Notes: a model not told the origin generated them from the sequence alone. A stretch of 7,465 bases of DNA from Phycisphaeraceae bacterium (GCA_007119405.1 SKPT01000234.1:1-7465), one strand, 5' to 3'; counted from the stretch's first letter, positions 1-6,857 are shown. Numbers and translations are program-made.

Positions 1-85
1 CGAAGCCGGCGATGACGCCGGCGACAGCGAGCGTCGCGAGCGACGTGCAGCCGATTACGATCACAGCGGAAACACTGATAGGCAT
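1..85 (-). CDS. N-terminal fragment of a probable membrane-anchored protein
   Basis: An open frame starts at the ATG complementary to 83-85 and runs off the left edge of the window, giving 28 residues that begin MPISVSAVIVIGCTSLATLA and continue hydrophobic through residue 28. Almost the whole fragment could form one membrane helix. It contains VIGC, which would pass as a lipobox, but there is no basic residue before it, so an uncleaved membrane anchor is more likely than a lipoprotein signal. No Shine-Dalgarno site is visible upstream of the ATG. The family cannot be named from this much sequence. It would be transcribed divergently from the Sel1-repeat gene, with the shared region 86-527 between them. 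An open frame this short could occur by chance; the strong hydrophobic character is the main support. Confidence 0.4.
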   Translation of the reverse strand, partial: MPISVSAVIVIGCTSLATLAVAGVIAGF

Positions 86-118
86 GCGTTGATTTTACCA
101 AGGCGGGACTTCATATGA

Positions 119-143
119 AAGCGCGCTATCGTGAAACGCGCTT
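119..143. repeat. Inverted repeat, 7-bp arms with 11-nt loop
   Basis: AAGCGCG at 119-125 is the exact reverse complement of CGCGCTT at 137-143, with an 11-nt loop. No run of T follows on either strand, so it is not a convincing intrinsic terminator. It lies about 35 bases upstream of the minus-strand ATG at 85 and could fold in the leader of that gene. Confidence 0.4.
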
Positions 144-341
144 GCACACGTTGTTGGCGATTGGGTGGCGTGGGCTCCACTCGTGTGCATGGCCACGACC
201 AAGGCCCCGCCGTTCACATGATCCTTACGACACGGCTGTTCAGAGGACGCGGCGGATTGCATGGCACAGCGTGCAGAGACGACAAATACCGCATGACACG
301 AATGTCACTAAAAATACATCTTCATGGAGAGCACGAATCCC

Positions 342-356
342 CGGACATGATGTCCG
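342..356. promoter_or_regulatory. Perfect 15-bp palindrome, possible operator
   Basis: CGGACAT (342-348) and ATGTCCG (350-356) are perfect arms around a single central G. The tight, odd-length symmetry is the form expected of a binding site for a dimeric regulator rather than of an RNA hairpin, since a one-base loop cannot form. It lies between the two divergent genes. The regulator is not identifiable here. Confidence 0.35.
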
Positions 357-474
357 TTGCGATGCACGTGACGGATCTACCCCATTTTCTTGGACAACAG
401 TGTATCCCTCCATTTTTACGAGCTCGTCAAGGCTTAACATAATCAGTCCTCACGCCAGCGCGTTTCGAGTGCAC

Positions 475-504
475 TTGATGATACGGCACATCCGCCGGTA
501 GTAT
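475..504 (+). promoter_or_regulatory. Candidate sigma70-type promoter for the Sel1-repeat gene
   Basis: TTGATG (475-480) and TAGTAT (499-504) are separated by 18 bp and resemble the -35 and -10 boxes. A start near 511 would leave a leader of only about 17 bases, which still includes the AGGAGG ribosome site at 516-521. This is a pattern match only; planctomycete promoter consensus is not well fixed. Confidence 0.3.
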
Positions 505-527
505 GCACGTGAATCAGGAGGCACATC

Positions 528-1634
528 ATGCACACACTCACTGACGACCTCCAACAGAAGGCTCAGCAGGGTGACCCGGCGGCCCAGTTCGACCTCGCCG
601 AGCGATACGCCGACGGCGATGGCGTGCTCGAGGACTTGGCCGAAGCAGCGAATTGGTATCGCCACGCTGCCGAGGCGGGCCACGCCAGGGCCTCGTTCAT
701 GCTCGGCGGGTTGTACGAGCAGGGCTACGGCGTGGCGCAGGACGAGGTCGAGGCGCTGCGCTGGTACCGCCGCGCTGCCGAGGCGGGCGAGGCCGGGGCC
801 CAGACCGTTCTCGGCCTCATCCTCCTGCCGCAGGATGAGGTGGAAGCCGCGCGATGGCTTGAACGGGCGGTCGAGCAGGGCCACACGTTGGCGCAGGTCA
901 AGCTCGCCGACCTGCATGAGGCCGGCCAGGGCGTGGAGCAGGATGAGCGTCGCGCGATCGAGCTTTATCGCCGTGCTGCTGATGCCGGCGATCCCGCGGC
1001 CGCCGAACGCCTCGGGTTCGCCTATCTCGGGGGTCCGGGCGTCGAGCAGGATCCAGCCGCGGGCGTTCGCTGGCTGGAGGTCGCGGCCGAGGGTGGTGCC
1101 CCCAATGCACAGATGCTGATCGGCTTGATGCATGCCGCGGGGCAGTGGATGCCCTTCAACGAGAAGCAGGCTGCTAAGTGGTTCCGCCACGCCGCGGAGC
1201 AGGGGAATGCCGAAGCCCAGTACCGGTTGGCGGCCGCCTATCACGAGGGCAAGGGCATGAAGTCGAACGAGCTGAAGGCCGCGCGCTGGTTCCGTGCGGC
1301 GGCGGAACAGGGCCACGCTGAGGCGCAGTATCGCCTCGGGTGCCTTCTGGGCTATGGCCACACGGTGCCCCGCGACAAGGCGGAGGCCGCGCGGTGGTAC
1401 CGCCGGGCTGCGGAACAGGGTTTGGTGGAGGCTCAGGCCAGGCTTGCGGCCTGCTGTGCCTTGGGCGAGGGGACATCGTTCGACCGCGTCGAGGCGTATA
1501 TGTGGGCGAAGCGCGCCGAGGCGGATGAGCCGTCCATGACCGAACTCTGCAGCCAGCTCATCGGGTGGATGCCCGCGGAAGATGTCCAGCGGGCCGAGGA
1601 GTTGGCGCGGCAGTGGCGGCCTCGCCGCGAGTAG
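528..1634 (+). CDS. Sel1-repeat (SLR) protein, cytoplasmic
   Basis: This 368-residue protein is built almost entirely of Sel1-like repeats, TPR-related helical hairpins that act as protein-protein scaffolds. Nine repeats of about 36 residues can be laid out from residue 18 to 335, each ending in a variant of 'A.RWYRRAAEQGH' and starting 'AEAQYRLG..Y..G.GV'. The third repeat (89-119) is five residues short because it lacks the 'Y..GYGV' turn. A C-terminal helical cap rich in W, E and R covers 336-368. There is no signal peptide or membrane segment, unlike many secreted Sel1 proteins, so it probably acts in the cytoplasm. The start is set by a perfect AGGAGG at 516-521, six bases before the ATG. 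The partner is unknown and no enzymatic domain is present. No terminator is evident after the TAG. A long frame on the opposite strand is a shadow of the GC-rich repeats. Confidence 0.93.
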   Translation: MHTLTDDLQQKAQQGDPAAQFDLAERYADGDGVLEDLAEAANWYRHAAEAGHARASFMLGGLYEQGYGVAQDEVEALRWYRRAAEAGEAGAQTVLGLILLPQDEVEAARWLERAVEQGHTLAQVKLADLHEAGQGVEQDERRAIELYRRAADAGDPAAAERLGFAYLGGPGVEQDPAAGVRWLEVAAEGGAPNAQMLIGLMHAAGQWMPFNEKQAAKWFRHAAEQGNAEAQYRLAAAYHEGKGMKSNELKAARWFRAAAEQGHAEAQYRLGCLLGYGHTVPRDKAEAARWYRRAAEQGLVEAQARLAACCALGEGTSFDRVEAYMWAKRAEADEPSMTELCSQLIGWMPAEDVQRAEELARQWRPRRE

Positions 1635-1821
1635 CGGATGGCGTGGACGATCTGCTCGTTCAAGCGCTGCTCACGTGATGACACCGATGTCGCCGAAACC
1701 ACGTTTCACAAGGTGGTGATGCGGCGGACGCGGTGTACCCTCCGGACTGAACCTTTTCCGCGGGTAAATCACGTTTTCATCGACATCGCTGTCGGCGCAT
1801 CCTCGCTCACCCTACATCACG

Positions 1822-1992
1822 ATGAGTCACGACACCGACAGGCAACCTCAGCAACCCGCTCAAGCTCAGTGCTCCGGCGACGTACGGGACGAGCGTCCCC
1901 GCTGCCTCGTCTGCGGCGGGGCCGGCGTCGAGAAGAAACAAAAGTGGTTCTGCCAGCGCTGTGGCCGGCTCATCTTGACCTGCTGCGACTGA
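1822..1992 (+). CDS. Small zinc-ribbon protein, 56 residues
   Basis: The frame from ATG at 1822 to TGA at 1990-1992 encodes 56 residues. The first 27 are polar and probably disordered, rich in Q, D and R. The rest carries C28-x2-C31, then C44-x2-C47, then a C54-C55 pair just before the end, in the context CLVCGG...WFCQRCGRLILTCCD. Two CxxC knuckles 12 residues apart are the layout of a rubredoxin-like zinc ribbon that binds one Zn ion. I recall small proteins of this form, with a CxxCG knuckle and a final TCC motif, as common in planctomycetes, with no assigned role. There is no visible ribosome site. It lies 187 bases after the Sel1-repeat gene and 257 before the pilin-like gene. Function unknown; nucleic-acid or protein binding is a guess from the fold. 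Confidence 0.72.
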   Translation: MSHDTDRQPQQPAQAQCSGDVRDERPRCLVCGGAGVEKKQKWFCQRCGRLILTCCD

Positions 1993-2249
1993 GCGCCCGG
2001 CAGGCGGCACCACGCCAACGGCTCCGCTCCGGGGCATGGTCGTCACCGAGCCAGGCAGAGGCCGAGGCAGGCACCGGCAACCACCCGCGCATGTGGGACA
2101 GGCCCTTCGTGCCGGCCGCCCCCGCCTCGCATCACCAGCAGCCGGTGCATATCGGCGATCCCACCGCCGGCCCAGGAAACCCTTGACCCGACCGACGCCG
2201 CCGGCGCACACTGGTAGCGGGGATGGCCCGCGATCACGGCCCCGTCACC
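1993..2249. other. GC-rich gap without a recognisable gene
   Basis: Frames through this gap are shadows rich in R, P, G and H. The only structure I see is an 8-bp inverted repeat, GCACCGGC (2071-2078) and GCCGGTGC (2141-2148), with 62 bases between the arms. No T-run terminator or clear promoter is visible for the genes on either side. Confidence 0.4.
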
Positions 2250-3029
2250 ATGGCACGACGCCCCACTGGCTTCACCCTCATCGAGCTGCTCGTGGCGATC
2301 GGCATCATCGCCACGCTCATCGCCTTCCTGCTGCCCGCCCTCGCCGCGGCACGCACCGCCGCCCGCCGGGCCCAGTCCGCCAGCCAAATCCGCACCATCC
2401 ACCAGGCGATGGTCCTGCACGCCCACGCCAATAACCAGTGGTACCCGGGCTTCGACGGCCGCCGCTTCATCGAGGGCGGCTCGATCTGGATCCAGTCCGC
2501 CGACCAGCACGGCTCAACCGTCGCGGGACGTTACGCGATCCTCATCGATGCCGACCACCTGCCCACGACGCAGTTGATCAGCCCTGTCGACGGCGACAAG
2601 GGCGCCTGGATCCCCAACGGCCCGCAGTACCTCGGCCCGTCGAGCTACTCCTACGCTCTGCTCCAGATCAACGACGACGATGGCCTTGAGCCCACGGGGA
2701 GTGAATCGCGCCGTACTGAGTGGCACGCCACCGCCAGTGCCGAGGCCCCGGTGCTCGGCGACCGCCTCATCGCCGACGACCCCGACGACATCGCGACGTG
2801 GCGCAGCATCCACACGCCCCGGCCCGGGCAATGGCGCGGCCACGTGGCGTGGAACGACAACCACGTCAGCTTCGAGGCCCAACCCACCCTCACCCGCACG
2901 CGCTACGGCCCCGTCAGCAACACCGCCGACTCACTGTTCCACGCGGACCCGGCCAAGCAGCAGGGCCCAAGTGACCCGGCAGGCAACGCCCACCTGGTCA
3001 TCCGCGGCGCCGACGGCGTCGTGGAGTGA
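2250..3029 (+). CDS. Pseudopilin-like protein with prepilin N-terminal methylation domain
   Basis: The N-terminus reads MARRPTG followed by FTLIELLVAIGIIATLIAF, a type III (prepilin) signal. Prepilin peptidase would cut between G and F and methylate the new F, and the Glu at mature position 5 is present. The hydrophobic helix runs about 27 residues. The remaining ~220 residues are a soluble, probably periplasmic domain ending in GHVAWNDNHVSFE. That resembles the conserved C-terminal stretch of the large planctomycete DUF1559/H-X9-DG pilin-like family, although the canonical DG is DN here and the His ten residues before it is missing. I chose the ATG at 2250 because it gives a seven-residue basic leader, the usual length; an ATG at 2223 would add nine residues. 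Neither has a good ribosome site. These proteins occur in many copies per planctomycete genome and their roles in assembly or adhesion are mostly unproven. Confidence 0.85.
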   Translation: MARRPTGFTLIELLVAIGIIATLIAFLLPALAAARTAARRAQSASQIRTIHQAMVLHAHANNQWYPGFDGRRFIEGGSIWIQSADQHGSTVAGRYAILIDADHLPTTQLISPVDGDKGAWIPNGPQYLGPSSYSYALLQINDDDGLEPTGSESRRTEWHATASAEAPVLGDRLIADDPDDIATWRSIHTPRPGQWRGHVAWNDNHVSFEAQPTLTRTRYGPVSNTADSLFHADPAKQQGPSDPAGNAHLVIRGADGVVE

Positions 3030-3168
3030 ATCCAGCGACGGCCGGACGGGCGCGGCAGCGATGTCGCGAGGCGGCGGACCTCAGGGCCCTGACCAGCCCG
3101 TGCCGGCCCAGGCGCGGTGGCCTCGTCCTTGTTATTCGCCGCCCCAACATGACCGCGTCCAGGTCAGA

Positions 3169-3198
3169 TTGGGAGGTTTCCCGGGGAGGTGCTAGGCT
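3169..3198 (+). promoter_or_regulatory. Candidate extended -10 promoter for the nuclease operon
   Basis: TTGGGA (3169-3174) and TAGGCT (3193-3198) are 18 bp apart, and TGC directly before the second box makes an extended -10 (TGnTAGGCT). Transcription would begin near 3205, giving a leader of about 60 bases before the ATG at 3264. The rest of the gap 3030-3263 shows no gene. Confidence 0.4.
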
Positions 3199-3263
3199 GG
3201 GGGAAGCGAGTTCCGCCAGCCTCGGCCACGATGCCTTGATCGCCCCACCCGGGAGCCTGCACC

Positions 3264-4328
3264 ATGGCCATCTACGAGATCCAGGCCACCGGCATTCAAG
3301 ATATCCACGAGACCTCTTTCAGCCAGGCCGGCCTCCGCGAGCGCGCCGATCTCCAGCGCCTGTTGCGCGACCGCATTGACGTGATCGCCCCCGACACGCT
3401 CGTCATCGCCGAGGAGTTCGGCCAATGGGAAGACTCGCGGCGGCGCATCGACCTGCTGGGCATCGACGACCAAGCCAACCTGGTGGTCATCGAGCTCAAA
3501 CGCACCGACGATGGCGGCCACATGGAGTTGCAGGCGATCCGTTATGCGGCCATGGTCTCACAGATGACGTTTGACCGAGCCGTTGACCTGCTCGCGCACC
3601 ACCTCAAGGCTCTCGGCAGCGACGAGGATGCCCGGCAAACACTGCTCAACCATCTCGGCTGGGACGAGCCGGACGAGGACATGTTCGCCCAGGACGCGCG
3701 CATCGTGCTCGCGGCGGCTGACTTCTCGAAGGAGATTACCACCAGCGTGCTCTGGCTCAACGAGCGTGGCCTGGACATCCGGTGCGTGCGGATCAAGCCA
3801 TATACGGATGGCCAGCGCGTGCTCGTGGACGTGCAGCAGCTCATCCCGCTGCCGGAAGCCGAGGACTACCAGGTCCGGATGCGCGAGAAGCAGCAGCAGG
3901 AGCGCAAAGCTCGCCGGGGTGTTCGCGAACGGTTCGACATTACCGTCGGCGAGGACCACTTTCCGGCCATGGAACGCAAGTACGCGATGTTGAAGGTCGT
4001 TCAGGGCCTGTGCGCCGCCGGGGTCAGCCCCGAGCAGATCGCGGAGGTTGTCGACTGGAGGAAGCACCTGTTTGCCTGTTGCCCGGGGGCGCTGGACAGC
4101 GAGGCATTCCACGCGCAGATGCCTGCCCGAGCCCAGAGCGAGGGGTGGAAGTTCTCCGAGGCCCGCTATTTCACGGACGACGACGGGTTGATCCGCGTCA
4201 ACGGCAGCACGTACGCACTGCTCAACCGCTGGGGGCCGCGCACCGGAACGGCCCTTCGTCGCCTGACGGAGCGGTTCCCAGACCGCGGCGTGAGCGTTCG
4301 CCGGCTCGGCCCGGCGGACCTCGAATGA
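3264..4328 (+). CDS. PD-(D/E)XK nuclease, DUF91/NucS-like
   Basis: This 354-residue protein carries a restriction-endonuclease-like core. Residues 22-52 form the N-terminal helices and strand ('ERADLQRLLRDRIDVI..DTLVIAEEF'). The catalytic set follows: D63 in RRIDLLGI, E77-x-K79 in VVIELKR, and Q90-x3-Y94 in LQAIRYA, a Q-x3-Y element as in RecB-type nucleases. Residues 144-200 ('ARIVLAAADFSKEITTSVLWLNERGLDIRCVRI') complete the domain in the way seen in bacterial relatives of the DUF91/NucS nuclease domain. A charged helix (203-222) links to a C-terminal module (235-354) containing a helical segment, AAGVSPEQIAEVV, and a final 'DGLIRVNGSTYALLNRWG' block that I cannot name. All catalytic residues look intact, so it is probably an active DNase; its substrate is unknown. 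GGGAG at 3251-3255 sets the start, eight bases before the ATG. Its TGA overlaps the ATG of the next gene. Confidence 0.85.
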   Translation: MAIYEIQATGIQDIHETSFSQAGLRERADLQRLLRDRIDVIAPDTLVIAEEFGQWEDSRRRIDLLGIDDQANLVVIELKRTDDGGHMELQAIRYAAMVSQMTFDRAVDLLAHHLKALGSDEDARQTLLNHLGWDEPDEDMFAQDARIVLAAADFSKEITTSVLWLNERGLDIRCVRIKPYTDGQRVLVDVQQLIPLPEAEDYQVRMREKQQQERKARRGVRERFDITVGEDHFPAMERKYAMLKVVQGLCAAGVSPEQIAEVVDWRKHLFACCPGALDSEAFHAQMPARAQSEGWKFSEARYFTDDDGLIRVNGSTYALLNRWGPRTGTALRRLTERFPDRGVSVRRLGPADLE

Positions 4329-5143
4329 GTCTTCCCTCGCACCATCGCCAGGTCATGACTTGCTCGGCTCCACGCCCTCGCCGAACATCGTCCCCGGCCA
4401 TCACCAGCCGCGCCGTCGGCGTCGACGGCTGCCGCGGCGGCTGGTTCGCCGTCAGCGCCGACGTGCAGGGCAACCTCCACGCCCATCGTTACGACACCAT
4501 CAATGAGCTCTGGCAGGCCTGCCGCAGCGCCCGCCTCATCCTGGTCGACATCCCCATCGGCCTCATCGACGGCGACGCGGCCCGCCGGGCGTGCGACGAA
4601 CAGGCCCGCGCCCTGCTCGGCCCGGCACGCAACCGCGTCTTCTGGCCGCCGTGCCGTGCAGCTTTCACCGCCGCCAGCCACGCCGAGGCCAGCCGCATCA
4701 ACCGCCAGCACACCGGGCGGGGCCTGTCCATCCAGAGCTGGTCGATCATGCCCAGGATCCGCGAGGTGGACGTGTTCCTGCAGAGCCAACCCCGGGCCCG
4801 CGGCGTTCTGCGCGAATGCCATCCTGAAGTCTGCTTCGCAGCCCTGGCCGGCCGGCCGCTGACCCACACCAAGAAGCGGACCGCCGGCATCAAGGAGCGC
4901 CTGGAAATCCTCGCCCGGCACCTGCCCGGCGCGACGGCGTTCTACGAACGGGCCCGCACGGCGTACCCACCTGGCCGCACCGGCGTGGGACGGGATGATA
5001 TTGTCGACGCCATGGCGGCCTGCGCCACCGCCATGCAGCCCGCCGAACAGTTGTCCACGTTGCCCGATGACCCGCAGTGCGACGCTCACGGCCTGCCCAT
5101 GGAGATGGTGATGTGCAGGCAAGGCGAGGTCACTGTTGGATAG
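4325..5143 (+). CDS. DUF429 family protein, predicted RNase H-fold nuclease
   Basis: This 272-residue protein matches DUF429 (PF04250; COG2410, predicted nuclease of RNase H fold). The motifs, numbered from the ATG at 4325, come in the family order: GVDGCRGGW with D34, LVDIPIGL with D75, then ARNRVFWPP (101-109), ECHPEVCFAAL with E168, and GRDDIVDAMAAC with D225 and D228. The tail 'LPDDPQCDAHGLPMEMVM' is also typical. The acidic residues D34, D75, E168 and D225/D228 fit a two-metal RNase H-like active site, though activity has not been shown for most of the family. The start at 4325 overlaps the upstream stop as ATGA, which indicates translational coupling. That leaves about 30 residues before the domain, so the ATG at 4355 is an alternative. 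The frame stays open far upstream inside the nuclease gene, but that part is an out-of-frame shadow. A strong terminator follows 30 bases after the TAG. Confidence 0.87.
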   Translation: MSLPSHHRQVMTCSAPRPRRTSSPAITSRAVGVDGCRGGWFAVSADVQGNLHAHRYDTINELWQACRSARLILVDIPIGLIDGDAARRACDEQARALLGPARNRVFWPPCRAAFTAASHAEASRINRQHTGRGLSIQSWSIMPRIREVDVFLQSQPRARGVLRECHPEVCFAALAGRPLTHTKKRTAGIKERLEILARHLPGATAFYERARTAYPPGRTGVGRDDIVDAMAACATAMQPAEQLSTLPDDPQCDAHGLPMEMVMCRQGEVTVG

Positions 5144-5173
5144 ATCCGGTACGCTGGGATGCAACGCTCCGAA

Positions 5174-5207
5174 CCGTCGCCGGCATTCTGATGCTGGCGG
5201 CGGTTTT
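5174..5207 (+). terminator. Intrinsic terminator of the nuclease/DUF429 operon
   Basis: Bases 5174-5186 pair with 5191-5203 to give a 13-bp stem (11 Watson-Crick and two G-U pairs) around a four-base TCTG loop, followed by TTTT at 5204-5207. Two flanking A-T pairs (5172-5173 with 5204-5205) can extend it. It sits 30 bases after the DUF429 stop. The reverse orientation has only a two-base T run, so it mainly stops plus-strand transcription. Confidence 0.85.
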
Positions 5208-5275
5208 CTCACCTGGCCCGTCGATTCCATCGTCTACTGAGCAGACACCCATGTCGTTGAAAGCGCATTGGAACA

Positions 5276-5299
5276 GTCACCGACGCTGGACACGGTGAC
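5276..5299. repeat. Inverted repeat between operon and recombinase, 7-bp arms
   Basis: GTCACCG (5276-5282) and CGGTGAC (5293-5299) are perfect arms around a 10-nt loop, about 60 bases past the recombinase stop. On the minus strand the stem is followed by TGTT rather than a T run, so it is at best a weak terminator for the recombinase. The rest of 5208-5356 shows no gene. Confidence 0.35.
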
Positions 5300-5356
5300 C
5301 GGCCACTCGCCAGCCAGGTCGACCGAAGAGCATTTTGTTCGACACGGCTGACCGGT

Positions 5357-6649
5357 TCAACCCACTTGCCTCATCACCTCGATCGCCCGCTTGTGATTCT
5401 GTTCCGCGTACGTACCGGTGATCGCCAGCGAGCTGTGGCCGAGGATAATCGAGGCGACCTCGATGCCAAACTGTCGGCGCAGAAAGGTCGCCGCGTTGTG
5501 GCGGAGTTGGTGCGGATGCCACCGGTGGTCACGCCGCCACGTCCGGAGCCGGGACCAGGCCTCGGCGCCGATTCGGGTCCGCCATTCCGTGTCGGTCTCC
5601 CAGCGAGTGCTTCGATGTTTGCGGCCGCGACCCGGCACGCGGATGCGCTTCCACTCGGCGGGCGGCGGCCAAGTGCGGTCGCAGGCTTAGTAGATCGCCC
5701 GCCGGTAGGCCGCCACGTCGTAGACCTCTCCCACCTTGCGATCTGATTCGCGGCCGCCGGGTTTCTGCCCTGCACGCCGTCCCTGGCCCGAGGTGCGGCG
5801 CCGACGCATCGTCTCGGCCAAAGCATCACGCGGGCTGAACAGCGGGCGATCAAGCCGGCCGGCCCGCATGAATGCCCGCAGCACGCGCTGGGCACGCGGA
5901 CCGAAATAGATCGTTCGCTCGTGGCCGTGGTGCGCCGTCTTGTGGCCCGACGGCTTGAACGTCCAGACGGCGCCGGTGGTGTCGATATCCGTGGCTCGCA
6001 GACCCACAAGCTCCCCCGCCCGGGCGCCGGTAAGCAACTGAAGGTTCACCAGCCCGCGGACCGGCCTGGTCATCTGCCGCCGTGCCAGACGTATATCCCG
6101 TCGGGGCACGGGCTTGATTCGCTCGGTTTCCCGGCCGCCCTCGCCCGGCCGCAGCCCCGGCACCGTGGCCAGCCGCCGGTGGACCCGCTCGTCGCACAAC
6201 TCGTGCGACGCCGCCCACTTGAAGGCCGTGCGGATCCAGTTCACCCGCTTGTTGATGGTCCGCCGGGCCAGGTCCTGCTCGATCATCTGCTGCCGCACCA
6301 CCCGCAGCCGCTTGGGCCCGAACGACGGCGCGGGTTCGCTGCCGTAGAACTGACGCACCGCCTTGAGGGCGGCACGCACATGGGCCAAGTCCCCGTCGTA
6401 GCGATTCCGAGCCTCTTTCAGGTACGCGACGAACACCTCGGTGACGCTGGCTTCCTCGACCGCAGGCTCAATCGTCGCGGCCGGCAGCCTTCGGCCGTTG
6501 GCGACCCATTCGGCCATGAGCCGGCGGTACTCCTCCTCGGCCTGATCGCTGCCCCACGGACCGAGCCTGAGGCGCTGGCCATTGATCTTGACGTACGCCA
6601 GACCGCGGTCGCGGTACATCCTCGGCAGACGGTTCTTCAGTCGTGGCAT
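5357..6649 (-). pseudogene. Tyrosine recombinase/integrase interrupted by an in-frame TAA
   Basis: The frame from ATG at 6649 to TGA at 5357-5359 spans 430 codons, but codon 321 (5687-5689) is TAA. Before it, residues 1-50 form a DNA-binding arm (MPRLKN..LAYVKINGQ..LGPWGS), about 70-160 a core-binding SAM-like domain, and the catalytic domain supplies R210 (LLTGARAGEL) and K237 (GHKTAHHG). After the stop, in the same frame, the sequence continues with ACDRTWPPP, then H380-x2-R383 (HQLRH), H405 (ILGH) and the nucleophile Y414 (GTYAEQN). The stop therefore removes H, R, H and Y, and the 320-residue product cannot recombine DNA. The start is supported by AGGAG (complement of 6658-6662), eight bases from the ATG; a longer frame begins at 6751. 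One substitution (for example CAA, GAA or AAA to TAA) explains the break. Restart at the GTG at 5638 would give a 93-residue tail without the R and K residues. Read-through or a sequence error cannot be excluded. Confidence 0.85.
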
Positions 6650-6669
6650 GGTGCGTGCTCCTGCGCAAC

Positions 6670-6684
6670 GGTCAACAGTTGACC
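6670..6684. promoter_or_regulatory. 15-bp palindrome upstream of the recombinase start
   Basis: GGTCAACAGTTGACC is a perfect palindrome with 7-bp arms and a central A. It lies 8 bases upstream of the recombinase AGGAG site, so a protein bound here could block transcription or the leader. Its GTCAAC/GTTGAC half-sites recall the TCAACTGAC direct repeats at the GntR promoter about 500 bases away. It could be an operator or a recombinase arm site. Confidence 0.4.
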
Positions 6685-6857
6685 TTTTCGCGGGCCGCAC
6701 CTTCGGAGAAGGGTGGACGCTAACATGCGTCGTCGGCGAAACTTGAGGCAATAGAGCGGACCATACACTCTTCGAACTTCTGCGAAAAGTGCGCGCGAGA
6801 CAAATTTCGTGTCGGGATCGCTCGACCGAATCGAAAAGTCTCGGGTTATGGGGCTTG

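Larger units (their letters stand above)
86..527. other. Divergent intergenic region, relatively AT-rich
   Basis: This stretch separates the minus-strand membrane fragment from the Sel1-repeat gene. It is visibly richer in A and T than the coding DNA around it. Open frames of up to 128 codons cross it on both strands, but they lack ribosome sites, show no recognisable domain and have erratic composition, so I do not call them genes. It holds a hairpin at 119-143, a perfect palindrome at 342-356, and promoter-like boxes on both strands. On the minus strand, TTGACG (425-430) sits 18 bp from GATACA (401-406) and would fire toward the fragment at 1-85. Confidence 0.6.

Noticed and set aside
240..440. 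Minus-strand frame of 66 codons (MLSLDELVKMEGY...)
   Set aside because: The first residues look protein-like, but there is no ribosome site or recognisable motif and the rest is irregular. It is more easily explained as chance in AT-richer DNA.
115..501. Plus-strand open frame of 128 codons in the divergent intergenic region
   Set aside because: No ribosome site, and an arginine-, serine- and histidine-rich translation without domain features; it ends just before the well-supported Sel1 start.
450..1361. Long minus-strand open frame (303 codons) opposite the Sel1-repeat gene
   Set aside because: It mirrors the repeat periodicity of the plus-strand gene, has no ribosome site or domain, and is the usual antisense shadow of GC-rich coding DNA.
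3782..4324. Upstream extension of the DUF429 frame
   Set aside because: The frame is open, but the translation is R/A/G/P-rich shadow of the nuclease gene. The DUF429 domain begins after 4325, where an ATGA overlap gives a natural start.
4166..5230. Minus-strand open frame (354 codons) opposite the nuclease end and DUF429 gene
   Set aside because: It spans two well-supported plus-strand genes and the terminator, and its translation is low-complexity A/G/R/V-rich sequence with no family signal.
5687..5689. Reassigned TAA codon (alternative genetic code)
   Set aside because: One internal TAA is far too little evidence, and a single substitution explains it; TAA is simply rare as a stop in GC-rich genomes.
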